Source of the DNA: an uncultured Alphaproteobacteria bacterium
Lineage (GTDB): Bacteria; Pseudomonadota; Alphaproteobacteria; Rhizobiales; Beijerinckiaceae
Assembly: GCA_937988775.1 (NCBI GenBank)
Contig: CALKHP010000020.1
Coordinates: 1-64,000 of the forward strand
Direction of reading: 5' to 3'
Length of the DNA stretch: 64,000 nucleotides
Both the position numbers and the translations under genes were made by a program. Of this stretch, positions 6,964 to 17,336 are shown one piece after another; the stretch's first letter is position 1; every line of letters begins with the position of its first letter. The notes beneath the pieces are model-generated. The model was not told the origin of the DNA and searched no databases. It saw only the letters and a program-made list of their open reading frames with translations.

Positions 6964-7731
6964 TTGCCCTTGACCGTAGCGAGCACGCTGGCAGGCTGGC
7001 GGCGTGGCGGAGAAAGGCAAGCACGGCGTCATGCCGTTCTTGTCGTCATCGGCGCGCTCGCTCTCTGCGCGGGATCGGGCGTGTCGATCGCGCAATCCAC
7101 GCCGGCCGCGCGCACGGTCGCCGTCAATCCTTATGCAGCACACATTGCCGAAGCATCGCAGCGCTTCGGCATTCCCGAGCACTGGATTCGTGCGGTGTTA
7201 CGCGCCGAGAGCGCAGGCAACGTGCGCGCGATCTCGGAGGCCGGCGCGATGGGGTTGATGCAGGTCATGCCCGTGACCTGGGCCGACGTGCGCGATCGCT
7301 ACGGTCTCGGCCGCGATCCGTATCAGCCGCGCGACAACATTCTGGCGGGCACGGCCTACATGCGGGAAATGTGGGATCGTTACGGCAATGTCGCCGCGAT
7401 GCTCGCGGCCTACAATGCCGGCCCCGCGCGCTATGACGAATATCGCGCAACGGGCAGAACCTTGCCGGAGGAAACGCGCGCCTATGTCGCCGCGCTCCTG
7501 CCGGTCTTCGGCAGCACGGCGGCACCCGATGCGGCGGCCCGGCGAGCTGCGCCACCGTCCGACTGGCGCGATGCGCCGCTGTTCATCGTGCGCCCGAACG
7601 ACAGCGGAACGGTCGCCGCGCTGCCATCCGGCGACACGCGCGCGACCGTTCCGGTGCGCGCTCGCGTCGGTGCGGAGCCGCAGGCCGGCAGCATGTTTGT
7701 CGCGCGCGCGGGCGACGGAGGAACGCCATGA
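6964..7731 (+). CDS. Lytic transglycosylase of the transfer module
   Basis: A 255-residue periplasmic muramidase-like protein that would open peptidoglycan for the transfer apparatus. A hydrophobic signal segment lies at about 24-44. The SLT domain runs from about 57 to 170, with catalytic Glu82 in VLRAESAGN, the signature G-A-M-G-L-M-Q-V-M-P, and A-Y-N-A-G-P. The C-terminal 85 residues are proline/alanine-rich and unlike any domain I know. The start is uncertain: no ATG or GTG fits and TTG 6964 or 6970 is used. The stop overlaps the next ORF by ATGA. The 147 bases before it hold no gene I trust. Confidence 0.85.
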   Translation: MPLTVASTLAGWRRGGERQARRHAVLVVIGALALCAGSGVSIAQSTPAARTVAVNPYAAHIAEASQRFGIPEHWIRAVLRAESAGNVRAISEAGAMGLMQVMPVTWADVRDRYGLGRDPYQPRDNILAGTAYMREMWDRYGNVAAMLAAYNAGPARYDEYRATGRTLPEETRAYVAALLPVFGSTAAPDAAARRAAPPSDWRDAPLFIVRPNDSGTVAALPSGDTRATVPVRARVGAEPQAGSMFVARAGDGGTP

Positions 7732-8048
7732 GGATGACGTTCCCGCGTCCGGCAGCGCGCTTTCCGGTGTGCAGGCAGGCATGTTTGCGCCTGGCTGCAT
7801 TCCCGGTTAGAGGGGCAGAAACGGCAGAAAAGGCGGAGGGCAAGATTGAAGAAACCGGCACCCTGTCGGGCCGGTTTCCGAAATTGTCCTTGTCTGCACA
7901 CTGGTTAGGCGGCCGATTCCGGCACTATGGCTTTGAGCGGTGGAGTGCCGCGATTTCGCGCAACGCCTTGGCGTTGCTGGGTTTCGACCGGCACCATGGC
8001 CGCCGATTGCGCGATTTTCGCCGGTTTCGGCCGGAGGCGCGTCCATGA
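7728..8048 (+). CDS. Small unknown ORF coupled at both ends
   Basis: A 106-residue ORF whose ATG overlaps the transglycosylase stop by ATGA and whose TGA overlaps the relaxase ATG in the same way. The product is arginine-rich and basic, with no recognisable motif, signal peptide or membrane segment. The double four-base coupling argues for a real gene; the composition, and a hairpin inside it (7851-7878) that could belong to an origin of transfer, argue against. Function unknown. Confidence 0.4.
   Translation: MRMTFPRPAARFPVCRQACLRLAAFPVRGAETAEKAEGKIEETGTLSGRFPKLSLSAHWLGGRFRHYGFERWSAAISRNALALLGFDRHHGRRLRDFRRFRPEARP
7851..7878. repeat. 9-bp inverted repeat upstream of the relaxase
   Basis: GAAACCGGC (7851-7859), a ten-base loop, and GCCGGTTTC (7870-7878), with no T run after it. 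It lies about 170 bases upstream of the relaxase ATG, a usual place for an origin of transfer. I could not identify a nic-site consensus with confidence. Confidence 0.4.
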
Positions 8049-10102
8049 GCGCCGACGACGAAAACCGCTTCCGGCCGAGGCCCGGCCACATCCGTTCGGA
8101 CACGCCGCGCGCGGGCAAGACCAAGAGCTTTCTGACGCAGGCGAAGAAGATCGCGCGCCAGCAGCGCCGCACGTCGCCCCGCGTCGGTTTCGGAACGGCG
8201 GCGTTCACCCCGGCAGCGCCGGCCGGTCCCCATGCAGTTCTATCGAGCGGCAAGGGAGTGAAGCGCGGGCGCGGCGCGATATTCGTCCGCTCCCGCAATC
8301 TCGGCGGCGGAGGATGGCAGCACCGGCAACCCGGCGCGCGCCGCGTCATGGTCCAGCAGCGCTACATTCTCCGGCCCGGCCAGAACCGGAAGGCGCAATC
8401 CCATCTGCGCTATATCCAGCGCGACGGCACCTCGCGCGACGGTGAACGCGGCCAGCTCTATTCGGCCGCCGATGATCGCGCCGAGCCGCAAGCCTTCCTT
8501 GAGCGCGGCCAGGACGATCGCCACCAGTTCCGATTCATCGTCTCGCCGGAAGACGGCGCGGAGTTGTCCGACCTCACGGCTTACACCCGCGACCTCATGA
8601 GCCAGATGGAAGGCGACCTCGGCACGAAGCTCGATTGGGTCGCGGTCAACCACTACAACACCGGCCATCCCCATGTGCATGTCATCGTCCGTGGCAAGGA
8701 CGAGCTGGGGGAGGATCTCGTCATCAACGGTGACTACATCGTTCATGGTGTCCGCGAGCGCGCCAGCACTTTGGCGACGCTGGAGCTTGGCCCTGTCAGG
8801 GAGATCGAGCAGACCCGCAAACTCACCGCCGAGATAGATCAGGATCGGTTCACCCGCATAGACCGCGCCATGGCCGAGGAAGCCGATGGGCGGTTCCTCG
8901 ACCTGCGCCATGAACCGGGCGAACCCAAGCCGCAATTCGAGCGCACGCTTCGGCTGCGCCGGCTCGCCAAGCTGGGCCGCATGAACCTCGCCACCGAACA
9001 TGCGCCCGGCGTATGGGAATTGAACGAGCGGCTGGAACCGACCCTGCGCGAGCTTGGCGAACGCGGCGACATCATCCGCACCATGCAAAAGTCGCTCGCC
9101 GCCGATGGGCTGGAGCGCGATCCTTTGACCTTCCACATCCATAAGACGGTGCCCGCCGCACCCGTCATCGGCCGCGTGCTCGACAAATATCTCGCCAACG
9201 AGCTGGGCGATAATCTCACCGTCGTCGTGGATGGGATCGACGGCTGGACGCACCACATTTCCAACATCGACCCGAGGCAGTTGGAGGATGCCAAGATCGG
9301 CAGCGTCATCGAGATCGGCCGAGCCGAGGCGAGCGCCCGGCCATCCGACCGTGCCATTGCCGCAATCGCCGAGGAAGGCATCTATCGGCCGAGCCGCCAT
9401 CTGGATCAGGCCAGGTTCGAGGGCCGCGTTCCCGGCGGCGACTATGAGGGTTTTGTCGATGCCCATGTGCGGCGGCTGGAGGCGTTGCGCCGCGCCGGGA
9501 TTGCCGAACGGATCCACGCCGACCAATGGCGCATTCCCGACGACTTCGAGAAACGCAGCAAGGCGTTCGACGCCGGGCGCGGCGGTCAGGCCAATATCCG
9601 CATCATCACCACCTTCGATCTGGAAAGCCAGATCACGGCGGACGGCGCGACCTGGCTCGACCGGCGGCTGGTGTCCCCCGACGCATCCGACCTTGCGCCG
9701 GCAGGATTCGGCCAACAGGTGCGCGAGGCCATGGAGCGGCGGCGCGAGCATCATGTCGACCACGGCGATGCAGCACGGCAGTCGGATGGGCGCATTGCCT
9801 ACCGCCGCAATCTGCTCGCCACGCTGCGCGGGCGCGAGATCGCTCGCGCCGGGGCGGACATGGCGACGGCCAAGGCGCTGCCGTTCCGCGCGGCCACCGA
9901 CGGCGAGACTGTCAGCGGCAAGTTCACAGGCACCGTCCAGCTATCCAGTGAAAAGTTCGCCATCGTGGAAAAGAGCCACGAGTTTACGCTTGTCCCATGG
10001 CGGCCGGTCATCGACCGTCAGCTTGGCCGTGAGGTCATGGGCGTGGTTCAGGGCGGATCGGTGTCGTGGCAGCTTGGGCGGCAACGGGGCTTGGGGCTGT
10101 AG
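8045..10102 (+). CDS. rlxS: DUF3363 relaxase, RlxS/VirD2-like
   Basis: A 685-residue conjugative relaxase. The N-terminal 80 residues are basic and Arg-rich. The relaxase core follows: AQSHLRYIQRDGTSRDGE, a V-S-P-E-D segment, and the metal-binding H208-P-H-V-H212 in NTGHPHVHVIVRG. The DUF3363 part follows to the end (VSWQLGRQRGLGL), so the protein appears complete. It should nick the element's oriT, stay bound to the strand and pilot transfer. ATG 8045 overlaps the preceding ORF. It ends the rdfS-led operon; no traG coupling protein or trb genes follow, and instead the copper block begins 93 bases on, in convergent orientation. Confidence 0.9.
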   Translation: MSADDENRFRPRPGHIRSDTPRAGKTKSFLTQAKKIARQQRRTSPRVGFGTAAFTPAAPAGPHAVLSSGKGVKRGRGAIFVRSRNLGGGGWQHRQPGARRVMVQQRYILRPGQNRKAQSHLRYIQRDGTSRDGERGQLYSAADDRAEPQAFLERGQDDRHQFRFIVSPEDGAELSDLTAYTRDLMSQMEGDLGTKLDWVAVNHYNTGHPHVHVIVRGKDELGEDLVINGDYIVHGVRERASTLATLELGPVREIEQTRKLTAEIDQDRFTRIDRAMAEEADGRFLDLRHEPGEPKPQFERTLRLRRLAKLGRMNLATEHAPGVWELNERLEPTLRELGERGDIIRTMQKSLAADGLERDPLTFHIHKTVPAAPVIGRVLDKYLANELGDNLTVVVDGIDGWTHHISNIDPRQLEDAKIGSVIEIGRAEASARPSDRAIAAIAEEGIYRPSRHLDQARFEGRVPGGDYEGFVDAHVRRLEALRRAGIAERIHADQWRIPDDFEKRSKAFDAGRGGQANIRIITTFDLESQITADGATWLDRRLVSPDASDLAPAGFGQQVREAMERRREHHVDHGDAARQSDGRIAYRRNLLATLRGREIARAGADMATAKALPFRAATDGETVSGKFTGTVQLSSEKFAIVEKSHEFTLVPWRPVIDRQLGREVMGVVQGGSVSWQLGRQRGLGL

Positions 10103-10195
10103 CCGGGCCGGTAACTGTTCTGAATCGGTCTGGCGCGACCAACATCGACGTGGAAATTACGGAGGGTATTTACCCGAGAATGATGAGCCTATCGT

Positions 10196-12643
<2,448 letters not shown>

Positions 12644-12661
12644 CTAGGTCTCCTCATAGGC

Positions 12662-12690
12662 TTGTAACCGATACCCAGTAGGGGTATATA
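12662..12690 (+). promoter_or_regulatory. csoR promoter with internal CsoR operator
   Basis: The -35 TTGTAA (12662-12667), a 17-base spacer and the -10 TATATA (12685-12690) are well formed. The operator dyad ATACCC-N5-GGGTAT lies at 12671-12687, filling the spacer and overlapping the -10; it matches the known CsoR consensus. The predicted transcription start falls at about 12697, the csoR ATG itself, suggesting a leaderless message. The divergent copA promoter must overlap the same operator. Confidence 0.82.
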
Positions 12691-12696
12691 GGACAG

Positions 12697-12972
12697 ATGC
12701 GAAAAGACATCAAGACGTCGTGCCAGAAGCGCCTCAGCAGAATTGAGGGACAGGTGCGCGGCCTCGCCAGGATGGTGGAGGAAGACCGCTATTGCATCGA
12801 TATCGTAACGCAGATCTCCGCCGTTCGCGCCGCACTGCGCCGCGTCGAGGAGGAGGTCTTGAAGGATCATGTCGCCCACTGCGTCGAGCACGCGATCGCG
12901 AGCGGCGACAAGGCGGATCAGCGCCGCAAAATCGCGGAATTGATGGCAGTGGTGGGACGTGCGGAACGATGA
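12697..12972 (+). CDS. csoR: Copper-sensing repressor CsoR
   Basis: A 91-residue all-helical metal-sensing repressor (DUF156/CsoR family). The Cu(I) ligand triad is intact with the diagnostic spacing: Cys33, His58 and Cys62 (C-x24-H-x3-C). The N-terminal RLSRIEGQVRGLARMVEEDRYC is typical. Copper binding releases CsoR from the operator located in its own promoter, turning on copA and probably the genes downstream of csoR. The ligand set argues against the formaldehyde (FrmR) or nickel (RcnR) branches. Confidence 0.93.
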   Translation: MRKDIKTSCQKRLSRIEGQVRGLARMVEEDRYCIDIVTQISAVRAALRRVEEEVLKDHVAHCVEHAIASGDKADQRRKIAELMAVVGRAER

Positions 12973-13056
12973 ATGTCCCGGTTCCGTCTTGGCGATACGA
13001 AGATTCGCGACTATGATTCCGAATTCGGGCGGCAAATCGAAAGCATTGACGCATTG

Positions 13057-13533
13057 ATGTTGGTCGGACTTACCAGAACGCAACGACGGAGAGCAGGGTG
13101 GTTCGTCGCCCTGGCTTATCTGTTTTGCGTGTTGGCGCCGACGCTGTCCTTCGCCTTGCCCGGCAGTCAGGCTACGCCTTATTGCCTGACCGACGAGGAT
13201 CCCGTGCCGGGCATGGCCCACGACCATCATGAAGGCACCATGCACGTCCACAAGGATGGACATGCCCATCATCATTCCGGCGTCCAGGTCCACGCGGATT
13301 CCTCCGCGGACCATGATGTGAAGCCGGTTGCGCTGAAGAGCGACGCCGGTCCGGTAAAAGCGCCGCATGCGGCGGATGGAAAGTGCTGTGGCCTGATGTG
13401 CGTCACCGCGCTTCCCGCAACCCTCGTCACGGTGGCAAAGCCGCCCGTGCCGAACGCCGTCCGCGTATCCGACAACCATCGGAAGCTGGCGGACAACGTG
13501 CCCTCTCGGCTTTATCGTCCCCCCAATTCCTGA
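13057..13533 (+). CDS. His-rich membrane-anchored protein of the copper operon
   Basis: A 158-residue protein from ATG 13057; the open frame extends back to 12973, directly after csoR, so a longer form is possible. I prefer 13057 because the product then opens with basic residues and a hydrophobic helix (AGWFVALAYLFCVLAPTLSFA), a signal or anchor. The middle is very His/Asp-rich (MAHDHHEGTMHVHKDGHAHH and more). A late C-C-G-L-M-C-V motif resembles DUF2946-like proteins. Likely a periplasmic copper-binding or buffering protein; this is inferred from composition and from the operon. Confidence 0.7.
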   Translation: MLVGLTRTQRRRAGWFVALAYLFCVLAPTLSFALPGSQATPYCLTDEDPVPGMAHDHHEGTMHVHKDGHAHHHSGVQVHADSSADHDVKPVALKSDAGPVKAPHAADGKCCGLMCVTALPATLVTVAKPPVPNAVRVSDNHRKLADNVPSRLYRPPNS

Positions 13534-13612
13534 CCTGACCACAGCATGACGCGGTGCCGTGCCCGTGCCGGGCACGTGCGCCCGTGGTCCATCGTCAGTT
13601 CAGGGGATTTTT

Positions 13613-13912
13613 ATGTCAGCGCAAATTGGGGCGACTGTCGCCACCGTTGGTTGGGTGGTGCGCGGAATATTCAGAAAAAAACTTGGGACATTCGCAGGGG
13701 TGGCTTTGGCGGTCATGACCTTGGGCGGCTGCGCGGTCCCGCTTGCGCCGCTCGTCGGCACGGACCCCGCTGATCCCGGGGCCAAGGTTGCGGGCGTCGG
13801 CTATCGGTCGACCATCGCCCCTTATGCCAGCCTTCGCCCGACGACGCCCTCCAGCTGGAAGGAGCAGAACCAGAGCGTTACGCCGTCACCGAAATCCGGA
13901 CATGAGCATTAG
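13613..13912 (+). CDS. Small lipoprotein of the copper operon
   Basis: A 99-residue protein with a basic N-terminal region, a hydrophobic signal segment and a lipobox ending L-G-G-C-A. The mature part is short, proline-rich, and ends K-S-G-H-E-H. ATG 13613 follows a weak GGGGAT; an upstream ATG at 13559 is possible but unsupported. It lies just before the TolC-like gene (nine bases). No known domain; the position suggests an accessory lipoprotein of the copper export or oxidation system. Confidence 0.65.
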   Translation: MSAQIGATVATVGWVVRGIFRKKLGTFAGVALAVMTLGGCAVPLAPLVGTDPADPGAKVAGVGYRSTIAPYASLRPTTPSSWKEQNQSVTPSPKSGHEH

Positions 13913-13921
13913 GAGCACGTC

Positions 13922-15382
13922 ATGAAAATCATCAATGGCGTGCCGTCACATCAGAGTCCCCTCCGACGTCATCGGCCGGCGCTGATGCTCGCCGTTTCCC
14001 TTCTTCTTTCCGGTTGTGCGACGTTCTCGCCGGATCGAGGAATGGGAGTCGTGTCCGATATCGCCGGCCATACGATCAAGAAGGACGTGGTCGCGATCCG
14101 CTCCGTGGATGAAGCCCAGCATGCGGACGATGCCGTCAAGCGACTGCTGCGCCGGGCTCTCAACGTCGATACCGCCGTCCAGGTCGCGCTGCTCAACAAT
14201 CGTGGCTTGCAGGCCGCCTACAATGAATTGGCGTTGGCGGAAACCGACCTCGTCCAGGAAAGCCTCCCGCCCAATCCGACCTTTTCGATTTCGAGAATTG
14301 CGGGCGGTGGCGCGGTCGAAATCGAGCGTCAGGTCGTCGGCGACATTCTTGCGTTGGCGACGTTGCCGTTCCGCTCCGAGATCGCGCGAAAACGATTCTA
14401 TCAGGCGCAATTGCGGGCCGCATTGGAGACCTTGAGGCTCGCGTCCGATGTGCGGCGATCCTACTACCGTACTGTTGCCGCCAACGAGATGGTTGGCCTT
14501 CTGACCGACGCCAAGTCCACGGCGGAAGCGACCGCCAAGCTGGCTTCGAAACTGGGTGAAACCGGTTCGCTCAACAAGCTTGATCAGGCCCGCGAGCAAG
14601 TGTTCTACGCGGAGATGACGGCTGACCTCGCTTCGGCGCGTCAGGAGGCGACCAGTTCGCGTGAACGGCTCGCGCGATTGATGGGGCTTTGGGATGGCGA
14701 CATCACGTTCCGTCTTCCGAACATGCTCCCGCAGTTGCCACGGCGGCCCTCTGCGTTGCCGTCGATCGAAGTGGATGCGGTGACGCACCGGATCGATCTT
14801 CAGATCGCTCGCATCGAACTCGAGGCGCTGGCGAAAGCGCTCAACCTCACGGAAGCGAGCCGTTTCGTCACGCTGCTCGATATCGCGGGCATTGCGAAGA
14901 CCACAAAGGACCCCGATGGCTCCCGGTTTCGCGAACGCGGCTTCGACATCCAGTTCCAGATCCCGATCTTCGATGGCGGCGAGGTCCGGGTGCGGCAAGC
15001 GACCGAGACCTACAACCAGGCCTTCAATCGCCTGACCGAGAAGGCGATCAACGTACGCTCGGAAGCACGCGACGCGTACCGGACGTATCGATCGAGCTAC
15101 GAGATCGCTCGGCAGTACGAGCGCGAGGTGCTGCCGCTCCGGAAGATCATCACCGAGGAAATGCAACTGCGCTTCTCGAGCATGCAGGTCGACGTCTTCG
15201 CACTGTTGACCGAAGCACGACAGCGCATCGCGTCGATGCGCGCCGGAATCGACGCCAAACGCAGCTTCTGGCTCGCCCAATCCGATCTGCAGACCGCCGT
15301 CAACGGCGGCGGCTCGGGAGAAACGCCAACGGAGTCCCGTCCGACGACGACCGCCCAAGCCGGCGGCGGCGGAGGCCATTGA
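13922..15382 (+). CDS. TolC-family outer-membrane efflux lipoprotein
   Basis: A 486-residue outer-membrane channel-type protein. A signal peptide ends in a lipobox (LLLSGCATF), followed by two OEP repeats with long helices: VQVALLNNRGLQAAYNELAL in the first and ATETYNQAFNRLTEKAINVR in the second. A Gly/Thr-rich tail ends the protein. CusC-like members normally pair with a CusB/CusA RND pump, but neither is encoded here; the next gene, a multicopper oxidase, overlaps its stop by one base. It may form an outer-membrane exit for copper or work with an RND pump encoded elsewhere. Confidence 0.92.
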   Translation: MKIINGVPSHQSPLRRHRPALMLAVSLLLSGCATFSPDRGMGVVSDIAGHTIKKDVVAIRSVDEAQHADDAVKRLLRRALNVDTAVQVALLNNRGLQAAYNELALAETDLVQESLPPNPTFSISRIAGGGAVEIERQVVGDILALATLPFRSEIARKRFYQAQLRAALETLRLASDVRRSYYRTVAANEMVGLLTDAKSTAEATAKLASKLGETGSLNKLDQAREQVFYAEMTADLASARQEATSSRERLARLMGLWDGDITFRLPNMLPQLPRRPSALPSIEVDAVTHRIDLQIARIELEALAKALNLTEASRFVTLLDIAGIAKTTKDPDGSRFRERGFDIQFQIPIFDGGEVRVRQATETYNQAFNRLTEKAINVRSEARDAYRTYRSSYEIARQYEREVLPLRKIITEEMQLRFSSMQVDVFALLTEARQRIASMRAGIDAKRSFWLAQSDLQTAVNGGGSGETPTESRPTTTAQAGGGGGH

Positions 15383-16782
15383 TGGAGACCAACATGCTAT
15401 CGCGAAGAGGATTTCTGGGAACGGCCGCGCTGGTCGGCGCCAGCGCCGTCAGCGGCCGTGTGCAGGCGGCGAACATTCCGGAAGCGCCGATGATGGACAA
15501 GGTGACGATGCAGCCGCCGCTGCATCCGACCAGCGGTCCGGACTATCGCCCGGTCGTCACCCTCAACGGCTGGTCGCTGCCTTGGCGGATGAACGGCGAC
15601 TGGAAGGAATTTCATCTCGTCGCCGAGCCCGTGGTGCGGGAGTTCGCCGAAGGCATGAAGGCAAACCTGTGGGGCTACAACGGACAATCCCCCGGACCGA
15701 CGATCGAAGCGGTTGAAGGCGACAAGGTCCGCATCTTCGTCACCAACAAGTTGCCTGAGCATACGACGGTGCATTGGCACGGCATGATCCTGCCCAGTGG
15801 CATGGACGGGGTCGGCGGCCTCACGCAGCCGCACATCCCGCCGGGCAAGACCTTCGTCTACGAGTTCGAGCTGAAGAACAGCGGGACCTTCATGTACCAC
15901 CCGCACTCCGACGAAATGGTGCAGATGGCGATGGGGATGATGGGGATGTTCGTGGTGCATCCGCGCGACCCATCCTTCCGTCCGGTCGATCGCGACTTCG
16001 TCTTCGTCATGAGCACATACCTGATCGACCCCGGTACCTATCTGCCGAAGGTCAACGAGATGACCGACTTCAACATGTGGACCTGGAACAGCCGGGTGTT
16101 TCCGGGAATCGACCCGTTACCCGTGCGACTCGGAGACAAGGTCCGGGTGCGGATCGGCAATCTCACCATGACCAATCATCCGATCCACCTGCATGGGCAC
16201 CATTTCGGGGTGAGTTGCACCGACGGCGGCTGGGTGCCGGAGAGCGCGCAGTGGCCCGAAACGACGATTGATGTCCCGGTCGGGGCCATCCGCGCCTTCG
16301 ACGTCATCGCCGACAATCCCGGCGACTGGGCGTTCCATTGCCATAAATCGCACCACACCATGAATGCCATGGGGCACGACGTGCGCAATTTGATCGGTGT
16401 GTCGAAAAAGGATTTGGCGAAAGCGGTCGGCAAACTCGCTCCGGACGCGATGGTGATGGGTTCGACCGGCATGGCGATGGGCGAAATGGAAATGCCCGCG
16501 CCGGACAACACGCTGCCGATGATGACTGGTACCGGACAATTCGGGCCGATCGAAATGGGCGGAATGTTCACGGTGATGAAGATCCGCGAAGGCATGGCGC
16601 GCGACGACTACAGCGATCCCGGTCCGTACAAGTTTCCCGCGGGTACCGTCGCCTACGAGGTCGATGCCCCGAACGGCCAAGCGCCCCGGCAAGGCGACGC
16701 GAGGCCGACGGACAAGCCGGAAGACAAGAAATCCAAGAAACCAATGAACATGAAGGGAATGAAGGGCATGAAGGGCATGTAG
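15382..16782 (+). CDS. Tat-exported multicopper oxidase (copper resistance)
   Basis: A 466-residue periplasmic oxidase that probably converts Cu(I) to the less toxic Cu(II). The N-terminus has a twin-arginine signal, S-R-R-G-F-L-G. All four copper-ligand motifs are present: H-W-H-G (TVHWHGMI), H-P-H-S, H-P-I-H-L-H-G-H-H-F and the W-A-F-H-C-H-x-S-H-H-T-M type-1 site. Met-rich stretches follow (MVMGSTGMAMGEMEMPAP; the M-K-G-M repeats at the very end), typical of copper-loading oxidases. The start ATG shares its A with the TolC-like stop. The in-frame ORF extends back into the tolC-like gene, but that part has no resemblance. Confidence 0.93.
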   Translation: METNMLSRRGFLGTAALVGASAVSGRVQAANIPEAPMMDKVTMQPPLHPTSGPDYRPVVTLNGWSLPWRMNGDWKEFHLVAEPVVREFAEGMKANLWGYNGQSPGPTIEAVEGDKVRIFVTNKLPEHTTVHWHGMILPSGMDGVGGLTQPHIPPGKTFVYEFELKNSGTFMYHPHSDEMVQMAMGMMGMFVVHPRDPSFRPVDRDFVFVMSTYLIDPGTYLPKVNEMTDFNMWTWNSRVFPGIDPLPVRLGDKVRVRIGNLTMTNHPIHLHGHHFGVSCTDGGWVPESAQWPETTIDVPVGAIRAFDVIADNPGDWAFHCHKSHHTMNAMGHDVRNLIGVSKKDLAKAVGKLAPDAMVMGSTGMAMGEMEMPAPDNTLPMMTGTGQFGPIEMGGMFTVMKIREGMARDDYSDPGPYKFPAGTVAYEVDAPNGQAPRQGDARPTDKPEDKKSKKPMNMKGMKGMKGM

Positions 16783-16846
16783 CCCCGCCGAAGGTCCCGA
16801 GGCATCAGCCTCAAATTTGGTCCGAACAAACCCGAGGAGACGAAAC

Positions 16847-17332
16847 ATGAAGAAATGGCGCGAAGTAGGAATCGCAGTGATCAGCGCAACCGCTATTTGC
16901 ACATCGGCATGGGCGGGCGCAGGTCCGACCGAGCACAGCCACGACGAGTCATTCTCCGCCGGTGAACCCGGCGATGCGAAGAAGCCTGCGCGGATCGTGC
17001 AGGTCACGATGGGTGAATCCGACGGCAAGATGACGTTCACGCCGGACAAGGTCGAGGTCAGGAAGGACGAGCAGATCAAGTTTGTCCTGCGCAACAACGG
17101 CGAACTCGATCACGAATTCATCCTCGCGACCACGGCCGACAACCTCAAGCACGCCGAAGCGATGAAGAAAAACCCGGACATGGAACACGATGATCCGAAC
17201 GGCACGCGCCTGGCGCCGAAGAAGACCGGCGAGATCGTGTGGAAGTTCACCAAGCGCGGCACGTTTGAATATTCCTGTCTGATCCCCGGCCACCGCGAAG
17301 CCGGAATGATCGGTACGGTCGTCGTCAAGTGA
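16847..17332 (+). CDS. Periplasmic cupredoxin
   Basis: A 161-residue single-domain blue-copper-like protein with a signal peptide (VISATAICTSAWA). The copper ligands are visible: His in L-D-H-E-F, and the C-terminal Y-S-C-L-I-P-G-H-R-E-A-G-M supplying Cys, His and Met. The extra segment between strands (AEAMKKNPDMEHDDPNG) is characteristic of the CopI-like/plastocyanin family in copper-resistance loci. A GAGGAGAC ribosome site precedes ATG 16847. It may take electrons or copper from the adjacent oxidase. Confidence 0.9.
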   Translation: MKKWREVGIAVISATAICTSAWAGAGPTEHSHDESFSAGEPGDAKKPARIVQVTMGESDGKMTFTPDKVEVRKDEQIKFVLRNNGELDHEFILATTADNLKHAEAMKKNPDMEHDDPNGTRLAPKKTGEIVWKFTKRGTFEYSCLIPGHREAGMIGTVVVK

Positions 17333-17336
17333 ACTC

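Noticed and set aside
10160..10180. GGGTA-TT-TACCC dyad between relaxase and copA
   Set aside because: It resembles half of a CsoR site, but it lies between converging stop codons, has only 5-bp arms and no promoter nearby.
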